This document shows, piece by piece, positions 1-6,740 of a DNA stretch of 11,069 bases. A program made the translations under genes and the position numbers. Every line of letters starts with the position of its first letter. Position 1 is the first letter of the stretch. The stretch comes from Tannerella sp. (lineage in GTDB: Bacteria; Bacteroidota; Bacteroidia; Bacteroidales; Tannerellaceae). Below the pieces are notes generated by a model. It did not search any database. It was not told the DNA's origin and was given only the letters and a program-made list of their open reading frames with translations. The stretch is from the NCBI GenBank assembly GCA_031259505.1, contig JAIRLL010000385.1:1-11069 (forward strand), given 5' to 3'.

Positions 1-225
1 CAGCTTGACGAAAATCCTGCCCGTGTACTCAAAAAAAATACCAACAAAAGGCACGTAAAGAATCGAAAGCGCCATGATGATCTGGAGAAACAGTCCCGAA
101 GCAACCAGTCGCCAGTCGATACGCTTGCGGTCGGTACTGAAAAACCACGCGATGACCAGCACCACAGCCAAACCCGACATCCCGCGCAGCAGCGACCACC
201 CGTCGAAGCCATTCGATGCAATCAT
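1..225 (-). CDS. Concentrative nucleoside transporter (NupC/CNT type), N-terminal part
   Basis: The first 75 codons of a gene that leaves the window on the left. The reading frame is open from the ATG at 225 to the edge. It is predicted to take up nucleosides across the inner membrane using an ion gradient, as CNT family members do. The translation starts MIASNGFDGWSLLRG, then has a hydrophobic helix (residues about 15-30) ending in FFSTDRKRIDW, and a second helix (about 40-60) ending in VPFVGIFFEYTGRIF. The pattern helix, then S-x-D-R-K-x-I, then helix, then a segment before FVKL matches the N-terminus of E. coli NupC and its Bacteroidetes relatives from memory. The ATG overlaps the TGA of the upstream nuclease gene (ATGA), so translational coupling is likely. 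The family call rests on the N-terminus only. Confidence 0.8.
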   Translation of the reverse strand, partial: MIASNGFDGWSLLRGMSGLAVVLVIAWFFSTDRKRIDWRLVASGLFLQIIMALSILYVPFVGIFFEYTGRIFVKL

Positions 226-848
226 AAATCGCCCTCCTCTTTCTCGCGTCGCAGCAATTCTTCCTTAAAGATTTTGGCAAGTTCATAATTTTCCTCTTCA
301 ATCACTTTTTCCATGCGTTCCTCGATTTCGCTTTTCTGCAAAAGCCGCAGCCATTCGTGCAGTTTGTGCATGTCGTCTATTTCGCCGGAATCCGGTTTCT
401 GTGAGAAAAGCACATCTCCCTCTTCCGTTATATTGCCCTCTTCCAGCACGATGCCGCATTTTTGCATGATGGATTCGTACGTATATATGTCGCACTTCAT
501 CCGAAGCGCAATGGCCACGGCATCCGATGTGCGGGAATCGATACGGATTTCGTGCTTGCCTTCCGCAAAAACCATCTCCGAATAGTAAATGCCATCTTCA
601 AAACGGCATATCAGCACTTCCAGCAGACGGATTTTGAGCGCTTTGGAAAAATGCACAAACAAATCGTGCGTCAAGGGGCGAGGCGTTTGTATACCCTCCA
701 GCGCAATGGCGATGGATTGCGCTTCCGATATGCCCATGATAATCGGAATCCGTCGAGGCCCTTTTTCCGACAAAATCAGCGCATATGCCCCCGACTTGAT
801 CTGACTGTTTGTCAGTCCCTGTACTTTCAGTTTAATTTTCGCGTCCAT
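222..848 (-). CDS. Bifunctional nuclease (BFN/DUF151) domain protein with C-terminal UVR-like motif
   Basis: A cytoplasmic protein of the BFN (DUF151) family, whose plant members have both DNase and RNase activity. The role in Bacteroidetes is not established. The BFN domain fills residues about 1-135 from the chosen start: SGAYALILSE, then RRIPIIMG, EAQSIAIALEG, RPLTHDLF, and SRTSDAVAIALRMKCDIY are the recognisable blocks. The tail (about 160-205) is charged and helical; EENYELAKIFKEEL resembles the UvrB/UvrC interaction motif often seen at the end of these proteins. The ATG at 848 is preferred because relatives begin M-D/S-x-K-(I/V)-x-L; an in-frame ATG at 878 directly after the upstream stop would add ten residues (MKIQDLQKNK). 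The gene lies between a thioredoxin-fold gene and a nucleoside transporter in one apparent operon. Confidence 0.88.
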   Translation of the reverse strand: MDAKIKLKVQGLTNSQIKSGAYALILSEKGPRRIPIIMGISEAQSIAIALEGIQTPRPLTHDLFVHFSKALKIRLLEVLICRFEDGIYYSEMVFAEGKHEIRIDSRTSDAVAIALRMKCDIYTYESIMQKCGIVLEEGNITEEGDVLFSQKPDSGEIDDMHKLHEWLRLLQKSEIEERMEKVIEEENYELAKIFKEELLRREKEEGDL

Positions 849-878
849 TTTATTTTTTTGCAAATCTTGAATCTTCAT

Positions 879-1376
879 TTACCGGAATCTGCCCGTCAGT
901 TCCGTCTCAATTTCCTCCACTGTCGCATCTTTCAGAAGAAAACGCTTTTGCCTGTCCAGCAGATAAAGCGCAGGCAGTTTAGTGAAATCATACAGATTGT
1001 CCAAAATGATTTTCACACCCGGATCATATCCATTTATCCACCCGGCAGGCACATTGGAACTGTTTTCCCTCCACAACACCCCGTCTTCTTCCGGATAAAC
1101 AGCCAGCGTCAGCAACTTTTTCTCTCCCGTCAGCCGCCTGATGACAGGCGAAGCATCCAGTCGCTCCATCAGGACATGGCAATCTTCGCACGAAGGATCG
1201 TAGAAACAAAGCAGCAACGCCTCCGCCGAAAGCGAATACATACGTATCTCCTCGCCCGACGCCAGCGTGCAGGCAAAATCACTGGCCTGCTCCGGCGCGT
1301 CCGAAGCAGATTGTTGCGCATGACAAACGGCTGCAAACCATAACCATAAAACAATACATCCACACTTCACGTACAT
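879..1376 (-). CDS. Secreted thioredoxin-fold protein (DUF5106/TlpA-like)
   Basis: A predicted periplasmic thiol-disulfide protein of about 165 residues. A signal peptide covers residues 1-20 (hydrophobic IVLWLWFAAV, likely cut after CHA). The thioredoxin-like active site is C63-E-D-C66 in the context FYDPSCEDC, and the cis-proline is probably P135 in TKLPALYLLD, followed by the usual beta strand. The FYDP-x-CEDC form and the W-x-x-GYDPG segment (about 113-120) are what I know from Bacteroidetes DUF5106/TlpA-like proteins. The start at 1376 is chosen over an in-frame ATG at 1421: only the later one puts a signal peptide at the N-terminus, and the -7 box at 1399-1406 would lie inside the longer reading frame. 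The substrate is unknown; C5, C7, C18, C36 and C57 are extra cysteines. It is the first gene of the operon and its stop abuts an ATG in the BFN gene. Confidence 0.75.
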   Translation of the reverse strand: MYVKCGCIVLWLWFAAVCHAQQSASDAPEQASDFACTLASGEEIRMYSLSAEALLLCFYDPSCEDCHVLMERLDASPVIRRLTGEKKLLTLAVYPEEDGVLWRENSSNVPAGWINGYDPGVKIILDNLYDFTKLPALYLLDRQKRFLLKDATVEEIETELTGRFR

Positions 1377-1398
1377 AACTGTCTGTTGTTTTGTGAGG

Positions 1399-1406
1399 CA
1401 AAGATA
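1399..1406 (-). promoter_or_regulatory. -7 box TATCTTTG for the thioredoxin-fold/BFN/transporter operon
   Basis: The minus strand reads TATCTTTG, a full match to the Bacteroides primary-sigma -7 consensus TAnnTTTG. It ends 22 nt before the ATG at 1376, implying a short leader. No convincing -33 TTTG is seen at 19-21 nt; a TTG lies at 12 nt (plus CAA 1419-1421). It is the mirror image of the dnaG box about position 1418. Confidence 0.65.
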
Positions 1407-1412
1407 GAAAAC

Positions 1413-1423
1413 AATTGACAATT
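1413..1423. repeat. Palindrome AATTG-A-CAATT centred between divergent promoters
   Basis: A perfect 5+1+5 palindrome whose centre (1418) is exactly equidistant from the outward-facing -7 boxes at 1399-1406 and 1430-1437. It could be an operator or only shared AT-rich promoter sequence. Confidence 0.55.
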
Positions 1424-1429
1424 AATAAT

Positions 1430-1437
1430 TATATTTG
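1430..1437 (+). promoter_or_regulatory. -7 box TATATTTG for dnaG
   Basis: A full match to TAnnTTTG, ending 23 nt before the dnaG ATG. A TTGAC lies 12 nt upstream (1415-1419), which is closer than the usual 19-21 nt, so the -33 element is unclear. The expected -33 region overlaps the opposing -7 box. Confidence 0.65.
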
Positions 1438-1460
1438 CCGCGCAAAGCGAAAATTTTTAT

Positions 1461-3518
1461 ATGATAGATCAGGTAACGAAAGACAGAATTCTGGATGCAG
1501 CGAACATTGTGGATGTAGTATCCGAATTTGTGACACTGCGCAAGCGCGGCGTCAACTACGTCGGCTTGTGCCCTTTCCATGCCGACAATTCCCCGTCGTT
1601 CTACGTTTCCCCGTCGAAAAATATCTGCAAATGCTTTGCCTGCGGCGAGGGTGGTTCGCCCGTTTATTTCATTATGAAACACGAGCAACTGAGCTATCAC
1701 GACGCACTCCGTTTCCTTGCAAAAAAATACAGCATCGAAGTACACGAAAAGGCGTTGACCGACGAAGAAAAACAGGCGCAGAACGACCGCGAGAGCATGT
1801 ATATCGTCAATAGCTGGGCGCAGAAACATTTCGTATCGCGCCTGCACGATCATGAAGAAGGGCGAACGGTCGGATTGCGCTATTTCATGGAACGCGGTTT
1901 CCGCGAAGACATCATCCGGAAATTCCAGTTGGGCTACAGCCTCGAACAGCGCGACGACCTTTACCGGGAAGCGATGAAACTCGGATACAGGAACGATTTT
2001 CTCGAAAAGACAGGGCTTGTCCTGTTTCACGAAAACGGAACGGCAAGCGATCGTTTTCGCGGGCGGGTCATCTTTCCCGTACATACGATCAGCGGCAAGG
2101 TGGTAGCTTTCGGCGGACGCATCCTGAAGAAAAACGAGAAAACAGCAAAATACGTCAATTCGCCCGAAAGCAGCATTTATCACAAAAGCAGCGAATTATA
2201 TGGCATCTACCTCGCCCGGCAATCGATAGCCAGAGCCGACAAATGCTTCCTTGTCGAAGGCTATACGGACGTCATCTCGATGCACCAGTCGGGCGTCGAA
2301 AATGTAGTCGCTTCTTCGGGCACGGCGCTTACGCAGGGACAGATAAACCTGATTCACAGGATGACGGACAACATTACGGTTATCTACGACGGCGACGCGG
2401 CCGGCATCAAAGCCGCCATTCGCGGTATTGACCTGCTGCTCGAAGAAGGGATGAATGTCAAAGTCGTGCTTCTCCCCGAAGGCGAAGACCCCGATTCGTT
2501 CGCCCGTTCGCACAGCGCCGTCGAATTGACTTCATATATCAGCGCACATGAAACAGATTTCATTCGCTTCAAAACCAATCTGCTGCTGGAAGAAGCCGGA
2601 GACGATCCGCTCAAGCGGGCATCGCTTGTTTCGGACATCATACGCACCGTAGCCGTGATTCCCAACGATGCCATGCGAGCATTATACATCAAAGAATGCC
2701 ATGATCTGCTGAATATTGAAGAAGGAACGCTCATCACTGCGCTCAATAAAATCCGTGCCGGACGTCAAAAAAAGCAGCAACCCGCTCCCATCGTGCAAAA
2801 CGACCACGTGAAGCCTGCATCCAAAACGCAAGCGGAAAACGTGCAGGACGCGAAGCCGGAAAAAACGAACGAAACCCTGCCCGATGCGGAAATTGTACGT
2901 GTCATATCGGTAGCGGCAGCGCCTTTCAAACCTTTTGAAGAGGCGCTACTGCGTTATGTAGTGCAATTCGGCGAGCGGATTTTGTATGAAGACGGGGAGG
3001 AAGGCGAGCATACGGTCATCCGCGTGGCGGAATTTATCCTGTCGGAATTGCAGCAGGACGGATTTTCATTTCATACACCTGAATATAAGGCGCTTCTCGA
3101 AGAGGCCGCATTGCGTTGCCGCGAAGAAGGCTTCAGTTCGTTTCGGCATTTCGTGTCGCATCCCGACCCGCTTGTCAGCCGCATAGCCGTCAAGTTGCTC
3201 AACGAGAACTGTCTGATTCAATATGAGGAAAAAACCGTTCCCCCCGAATCGCTGGCCGGATGGGAACTGGTAGAATGGGAACGCCAGCAGTACGAACAAA
3301 AACATGCCTTCGAACAGTTAATCCGCCGCGACCTCTTTGCCCTCAAAGATGCGCACATCAGGCAAAGAATGGACGACATGAGACGGGAGATCAAACGCCT
3401 GCAGCATGAAGGACGAATGGATGAAGCCGTCGCGCTGATGAAGGAACTGGAACAGCAGAACAAGATAAAAAGCTTCCTGAGCAATGAACTGGGAGAACGT
3501 GTGATTTTACGAATGTAA
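1461..3518 (+). CDS. dnaG: DNA primase DnaG
   Basis: Synthesises the RNA primers for DNA replication and works with the replicative helicase DnaB. The protein has 685 residues. The N-terminal zinc-binding domain shows C37-P-F-H40 and C58-F-A-C61, the C-x2-H...C-x2-C set typical of this family. The RNA-polymerase core has RFRGRVIFP at 198-206 and VAFGGR at 215-220. The TOPRIM domain carries EGYTD at 266-270 and DGD at 310-312, the acidic metal-binding residues, and then LPEGEDPDSF. A basic, proline/lysine/glutamine-rich linker (about 435-475) leads to the variable, charged helical C-terminal region expected to bind DnaB. The start fits a TAnnTTTG promoter 23 nt upstream. The stop is 2 bp before the ABC ATPase start, so the three genes 1461-5740 probably form one transcript. 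Confidence 0.97.
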   Translation: MIDQVTKDRILDAANIVDVVSEFVTLRKRGVNYVGLCPFHADNSPSFYVSPSKNICKCFACGEGGSPVYFIMKHEQLSYHDALRFLAKKYSIEVHEKALTDEEKQAQNDRESMYIVNSWAQKHFVSRLHDHEEGRTVGLRYFMERGFREDIIRKFQLGYSLEQRDDLYREAMKLGYRNDFLEKTGLVLFHENGTASDRFRGRVIFPVHTISGKVVAFGGRILKKNEKTAKYVNSPESSIYHKSSELYGIYLARQSIARADKCFLVEGYTDVISMHQSGVENVVASSGTALTQGQINLIHRMTDNITVIYDGDAAGIKAAIRGIDLLLEEGMNVKVVLLPEGEDPDSFARSHSAVELTSYISAHETDFIRFKTNLLLEEAGDDPLKRASLVSDIIRTVAVIPNDAMRALYIKECHDLLNIEEGTLITALNKIRAGRQKKQQPAPIVQNDHVKPASKTQAENVQDAKPEKTNETLPDAEIVRVISVAAAPFKPFEEALLRYVVQFGERILYEDGEEGEHTVIRVAEFILSELQQDGFSFHTPEYKALLEEAALRCREEGFSSFRHFVSHPDPLVSRIAVKLLNENCLIQYEEKTVPPESLAGWELVEWERQQYEQKHAFEQLIRRDLFALKDAHIRQRMDDMRREIKRLQHEGRMDEAVALMKELEQQNKIKSFLSNELGERVILRM

Positions 3519-3520
3519 CC

Positions 3521-4435
3521 ATGTATTTTATTGAAGTTGAAAATGTAGTAAAGCAATATGCTCATCACCTGGCGCTGGATCATGTGAGTGCAGGCGTTTC
3601 CGGAGGGAAAATCTTCGGGTTGCTCGGCCCCAACGGCGCCGGAAAAACGACACTGATACGTATTATCAACCGTATTACGGCGCCCGACAGCGGCATTATA
3701 CGTTTCGACGGACGGCCGATGCAGCCTTCCGACATCTTCAGAATCGGTTACCTGCCCGAAGAGCGGGGCTTGTACAAAAAAATGAAAACAGGCGAACAGG
3801 CGATTTATTTCGCACGCCTGAAAGGTCTTGGCCGCAGCGACGCTCGAGAACGCCTGACGTTCTGGTTCGATAAATTCGACCTCATGCCGTGGTGGAACAA
3901 GCGACTCGAAGAACTCTCGAAGGGCATGCAGCAAAAAGTCCAGTTCATCATCACGGTAGTACATCAGCCTGATTTGCTGATTTTTGACGAACCGTTCAGC
4001 GGCTTCGATCCGATCAATACGAATCTGTTGAAAGACGAAATGCTTGCACTCAAAAACGCAGGCTGCACGCTTATTTTTTCGACGCACAACATGGTTTCGG
4101 TCGAAGAAATATGTGACGAAATTGCGCTTATCGACCGGTCGAAGGTGATTCTTACAGGAAATGTCCGCGATGTGCGTGAACGGTTTAAGGAAAACATTTT
4201 CCGTGTATGCGTGGCCGGCGACTGCATCCGTATGCCGCACGAGGCATACACGGTTCTGTCCGAACGGAAAACAGACCGCCATACGGAATTGATTATCCGT
4301 AAAAACAGCGCCGGCAGCAATTCGGCTTTGCTGCAAGCGCTGTCTCAACAATATGAAATTCATTTATTTAACGAGATACTGCCCTCAATGCACGATGTCT
4401 TTGTCCGCGCCGTGCAAGGGAATGTTCGAATATAG
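3521..4435 (+). CDS. ABC transporter ATPase (NatA/YhaQ-like, ABC-2 export type)
   Basis: ATP-hydrolysing subunit of an inner-membrane exporter; its partner is the next gene. In order: Walker A GPNGAGKTT (36-44), the Q-loop region GYLPEERGLY (76-85), where the usual glutamine is replaced by glutamate as in NatA/YhaQ relatives, signature LSKGMQQ (132-138), Walker B LLIFDEP (152-158), D-loop SGFD (160-163) and H-loop histidine H189 in STHNM. All catalytic motifs are intact. The last 90 or so residues form an accessory C-terminal domain. The YLPEERGLY form is characteristic of the subgroup related to NatA, but the substrate (sodium, antibiotic or other) cannot be read from the sequence. The gene ends with tandem stops TAG TAG (4433-4438), and the permease starts 9 nt after the first. 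It follows dnaG by 2 bp. Confidence 0.92.
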   Translation: MYFIEVENVVKQYAHHLALDHVSAGVSGGKIFGLLGPNGAGKTTLIRIINRITAPDSGIIRFDGRPMQPSDIFRIGYLPEERGLYKKMKTGEQAIYFARLKGLGRSDARERLTFWFDKFDLMPWWNKRLEELSKGMQQKVQFIITVVHQPDLLIFDEPFSGFDPINTNLLKDEMLALKNAGCTLIFSTHNMVSVEEICDEIALIDRSKVILTGNVRDVRERFKENIFRVCVAGDCIRMPHEAYTVLSERKTDRHTELIIRKNSAGSNSALLQALSQQYEIHLFNEILPSMHDVFVRAVQGNVRI

Positions 4436-4444
4436 TAGTTGTAC

Positions 4445-5740
4445 ATGAACAAGTTAAGTTTAATTATCCGGAAAGAATACGTGCAGCGCGTCAGTAAGAA
4501 ATCGTTTCTGCTACTGACTTTTCTGCTACCGTTTCTGTTTGTCGCCATGATATTTTTGCCCCTGTGGTTGAACAGAATCAAAAGCGGCGAAGTGCGCAAC
4601 GTTGTAATCGTCGACAAGACAGGTAAATATGCGCCACTGTTCGAAGATACGGACTCGTACCGTTTTCTGCATGGCGACAAGTCGCTGGAGGCATACCGCG
4701 CGGACGACAACAGGGAAATCTTTGCCATACTGAACATCTCTTCCGACTTGCTGCAAGATCCTTCCGCAGCAACACTCTATTCCGAAAAGCAAATTCCCAA
4801 CGACTTGTCATCTCTCGTCAACCGTGTACTGACGAAACGGATGGAACAGGACAAACTGGCCTCATTTCAAATCCCCGATCTGGAAAGAATCATCGAAGAA
4901 AGCCGCGTATCGTTCAACATACATACGATCAAGTGGGGAAAAGACGGCAGCGAACACGTCTCATCGACGCTGATTACCCAGTTAACAGGTTTCCTGTCTA
5001 CATTTATTATATACATGTTCATTTTGATGTACGGAGCAATGGTGATGCAGGGTGTGATGGAAGAAAAGACGAGCCGCATTGTGGAAATCATGGTTTCGTC
5101 CGTCAAACCGTTCGATTTGATGATGGGCAAAATTATCGGCATCGGGCTGGTCGGACTGACGCAAATATTTCTGTGGGGAATACTGGTCGGCATCCTGCTC
5201 GTTGCAGGCGGACTGTTTTTCCCCGGCCTCACTCAAACGGATGCAACTGCGCCTGTGCAAGCCGGCGGCATGGCGATAGATACTTCGGCGCTGCAATGGA
5301 TTGCTGCGTTGCAGTCAGTTAACTTCATCGAAATAATCAGCTACTTTATCCTTTATTTCATAGGTGGTTATCTTTTGTACGCCTCCGTTTTCGCAGCCAT
5401 CGCTTCGGCCGTGAACAGCCCGGAAGACACGCAACAGTTTATGGTTCCAATTACACTCATCCTGGCATTTGCCCTGTATGTTGGCATTTACAGTTCTGAA
5501 AATTCTGATGGAAGCATGGCTTTCTGGTGTTCGCTGATTCCGTTCACTTCGCCTGTCGTGATGATCATGCGTATTCCGTTCGAAGTTCCGCTATGGCAAA
5601 AACTGCTTTCCATTACGCTTCTGTTTGCCACAGCCATCGGGATGGCCTGTTTTGCGGCAAAAATCTACCGTATAGGCATACTGATGTACGGTAAAAAACC
5701 ACACCTGAAAGAAATCCTCAAATGGATTACTTTCAGGTGA
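4445..5740 (+). CDS. ABC-2 type permease (NatB-like)
   Basis: Membrane subunit pairing with the preceding ATPase, about 431 residues. The layout is that of NatB-like ABC-2 permeases: a short cytoplasmic N-terminus (NKLSLIIRKEYVQR), one membrane helix (about 20-42, rich in L, F and P), a large extracytoplasmic domain (about 43-180), then five or so helices. The segment VMEEKTSRIVEIMVSSVKP just after the second helix (around residue 204) is the conserved cytoplasmic motif of these permeases. A further conserved stretch, EDTQQFMVPITL, precedes the fifth helix. The ATG at 4445 is preferred to a TTG two codons earlier. The last 13 codons lie in a long hairpin that probably ends the operon. The substrate is unknown. 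Confidence 0.9.
   Translation: MNKLSLIIRKEYVQRVSKKSFLLLTFLLPFLFVAMIFLPLWLNRIKSGEVRNVVIVDKTGKYAPLFEDTDSYRFLHGDKSLEAYRADDNREIFAILNISSDLLQDPSAATLYSEKQIPNDLSSLVNRVLTKRMEQDKLASFQIPDLERIIEESRVSFNIHTIKWGKDGSEHVSSTLITQLTGFLSTFIIYMFILMYGAMVMQGVMEEKTSRIVEIMVSSVKPFDLMMGKIIGIGLVGLTQIFLWGILVGILLVAGGLFFPGLTQTDATAPVQAGGMAIDTSALQWIAALQSVNFIEIISYFILYFIGGYLLYASVFAAIASAVNSPEDTQQFMVPITLILAFALYVGIYSSENSDGSMAFWCSLIPFTSPVVMIMRIPFEVPLWQKLLSITLLFATAIGMACFAAKIYRIGILMYGKKPHLKEILKWITFR
5702..5739. terminator. Bidirectional hairpin terminator between permease and rpoD
   Basis: An inverted repeat: CACCTGAAAG (5702-5711) pairs with CTTTCAGGTG (5730-5739), 10 bp; after an A/A mismatch, AATCC (5713-5717) pairs with GGATT (5724-5728); the loop is TCAAAT. 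On the plus strand it is followed by T-rich DNA (5747-5760); on the minus strand by TGGTTTTTTACC. It could end both converging transcripts. It includes nearly the whole of the permease stop codon (5738-5740) and the last dozen codons. Confidence 0.75.
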
Positions 5741-5766
5741 ATGAATTGGTTTATTTTTATTGTGAT

Positions 5767-6627
5767 TTATCCCAGATAGGATTTCAGCAGTTTGCTGCGC
5801 GAGCCTTGCCGGAGCCGGCGAATGGCCTTTTCTTTTATCTGGCGCACACGTTCGCGCGTCAGTCCGAACTTGTCGCCGATCTCTTCGAGCGTGACTTCCT
5901 GACAGCCAATACCGAAAAACATTTTGATAATCTCGCTTTCGCGTTCGGTCAGCGTAGAGAGCGCACGGTCTATTTCCTTTGACAGCGACTCGTTCATCAG
6001 CGTACCGTCGGCCACCGGCGCATCGTCGTTCACCAGCACATCCAGCAGGCTGTTATCTTCGCCTTCCACAAACGGAGCGTCTACCGAAATATGCCTTCCC
6101 GACACTTTCAATGTGTCGGATATTTTATCTACCGGAATATCAAGCTCTTCTGCAAGTTCTTCGGGCGACGGTTTACGTTCGTTTTCCTGCTCGAAGCGCG
6201 AAAAGGTCTTGCTGATTTTATTCAGCGAACCAACCTGATTCAGCGGCAGACGCACGATACGCGACTGTTCTGCCAGCGCCTGCAAGATGGATTGGCGAAT
6301 CCACCACACGGCGTAGGAAATGAACTTGAACCCTCTTGTTTCATCGAATTTTTCCGCCGCCTTAATCAGACCCAGATTGCCTTCGTTGATAAGATCGGGA
6401 AGACTGAGACCCTGATTCTGATATTGCTTTGCGACAGAAACGACAAAACGCAGATTAGCCCGCGTCAGTTTCTCCAACGCTTTGCGATCGCCCTTCTTTA
6501 TGGCCTGTGCCAGTTCAACTTCTTCCTCGACTGTGATAAGATCTTCACGACCAATCTCCTGAAGATATTTGTCCAGCGATGCGCTTTCGCGATTGGTGAT
6601 TGATTTTGTAATTTTTAATTGTCTCAT
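5767..6627 (-). CDS. rpoD: Primary RNA polymerase sigma factor RpoD (SigA)
   Basis: The housekeeping sigma factor, which directs RNA polymerase to promoters such as the TAnnTTTG boxes in this window. It is 286 residues, the short form usual in Bacteroidetes, without the acidic region 1.1 of E. coli RpoD. Region 1.2 is around [14 protein letters not shown] (19-32), region 2 includes [16 protein letters not shown] and [18 protein letters not shown], with the -10-binding helix around [15 protein letters not shown]. Region 3 follows (about 130-205, [15 protein letters not shown]), and region 4 ends the protein, with helix-turn-helix [20 protein letters not shown] (245-264). The N-terminus [11 protein letters not shown] is that of known Bacteroidetes homologues, so the start is firm. 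It converges on the dnaG-ABC operon across 26 bp. Confidence 0.97.
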   Translation of the reverse strand: MRQLKITKSITNRESASLDKYLQEIGREDLITVEEEVELAQAIKKGDRKALEKLTRANLRFVVSVAKQYQNQGLSLPDLINEGNLGLIKAAEKFDETRGFKFISYAVWWIRQSILQALAEQSRIVRLPLNQVGSLNKISKTFSRFEQENERKPSPEELAEELDIPVDKISDTLKVSGRHISVDAPFVEGEDNSLLDVLVNDDAPVADGTLMNESLSKEIDRALSTLTERESEIIKMFFGIGCQEVTLEEIGDKFGLTRERVRQIKEKAIRRLRQGSRSKLLKSYLG

Positions 6628-6674
6628 TCTAATCTGATATTTTGGTATGAGAATGTAACCTTTTTACGAGGCTG

Positions 6675-6682
6675 CAAAAGTA
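6675..6682 (-). promoter_or_regulatory. -7 box TACTTTTG for rpoD
   Basis: The minus strand reads TACTTTTG, a full match to TAnnTTTG, 47 nt upstream of the rpoD ATG. At the expected -33 distance the minus strand reads TTTC/TTTT rather than TTTG (6702-6706); a TTTG lies at 12 nt (6695-6698). The box and the -33 region both lie in the arms of the hairpin at 6677-6721. Confidence 0.65.
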
Positions 6683-6721
6683 GTTGTTTTTTTTCAAACA
6701 CGAAAATAAAACAACTACTTT
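6677..6721. terminator. 19-bp hairpin downstream of htrA, overlapping the rpoD promoter
   Basis: AAAGTAGTTGTTTT (6677-6690) pairs perfectly with AAAACAACTACTTT (6708-6721). Inside, TTTTC (6691-6695) pairs with GAAAA (6702-6706), leaving a single bulged T (6707) and a six-base loop AAACAC. It starts about 20 nt after the htrA stop, so it most simply acts as the htrA terminator, although the T-run after it on the minus strand is short (TTTTG). The same DNA holds the rpoD -7 box. An operator role is the alternative. Confidence 0.65.
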
Positions 6722-6740
6722 ACATAAACATTACCAATCA

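Noticed and set aside
462..1343. Plus-strand open frame of 293 codons opposite the BFN and thioredoxin-fold genes
   Set aside because: It spans two well-recognised minus-strand genes in antisense, is rich in R, Q and H, and shows no domain; a shadow frame.
1422..2183. Minus-strand open frame of 253 codons inside dnaG
   Set aside because: Antisense to the conserved zinc and RNA-polymerase core domains of DnaG; no domain of its own.
3218..4363. Minus-strand open frame of 381 codons opposite the dnaG 3' end and the ABC ATPase
   Set aside because: The opposite strand carries all ABC motifs and the DnaG C-terminus; the antisense translation has no recognisable family.
4439..4444. TTG at 4439 as the permease start
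   Set aside because: The ATG at 4445 gives the usual N-terminus of these permeases and needs no rare start codon.
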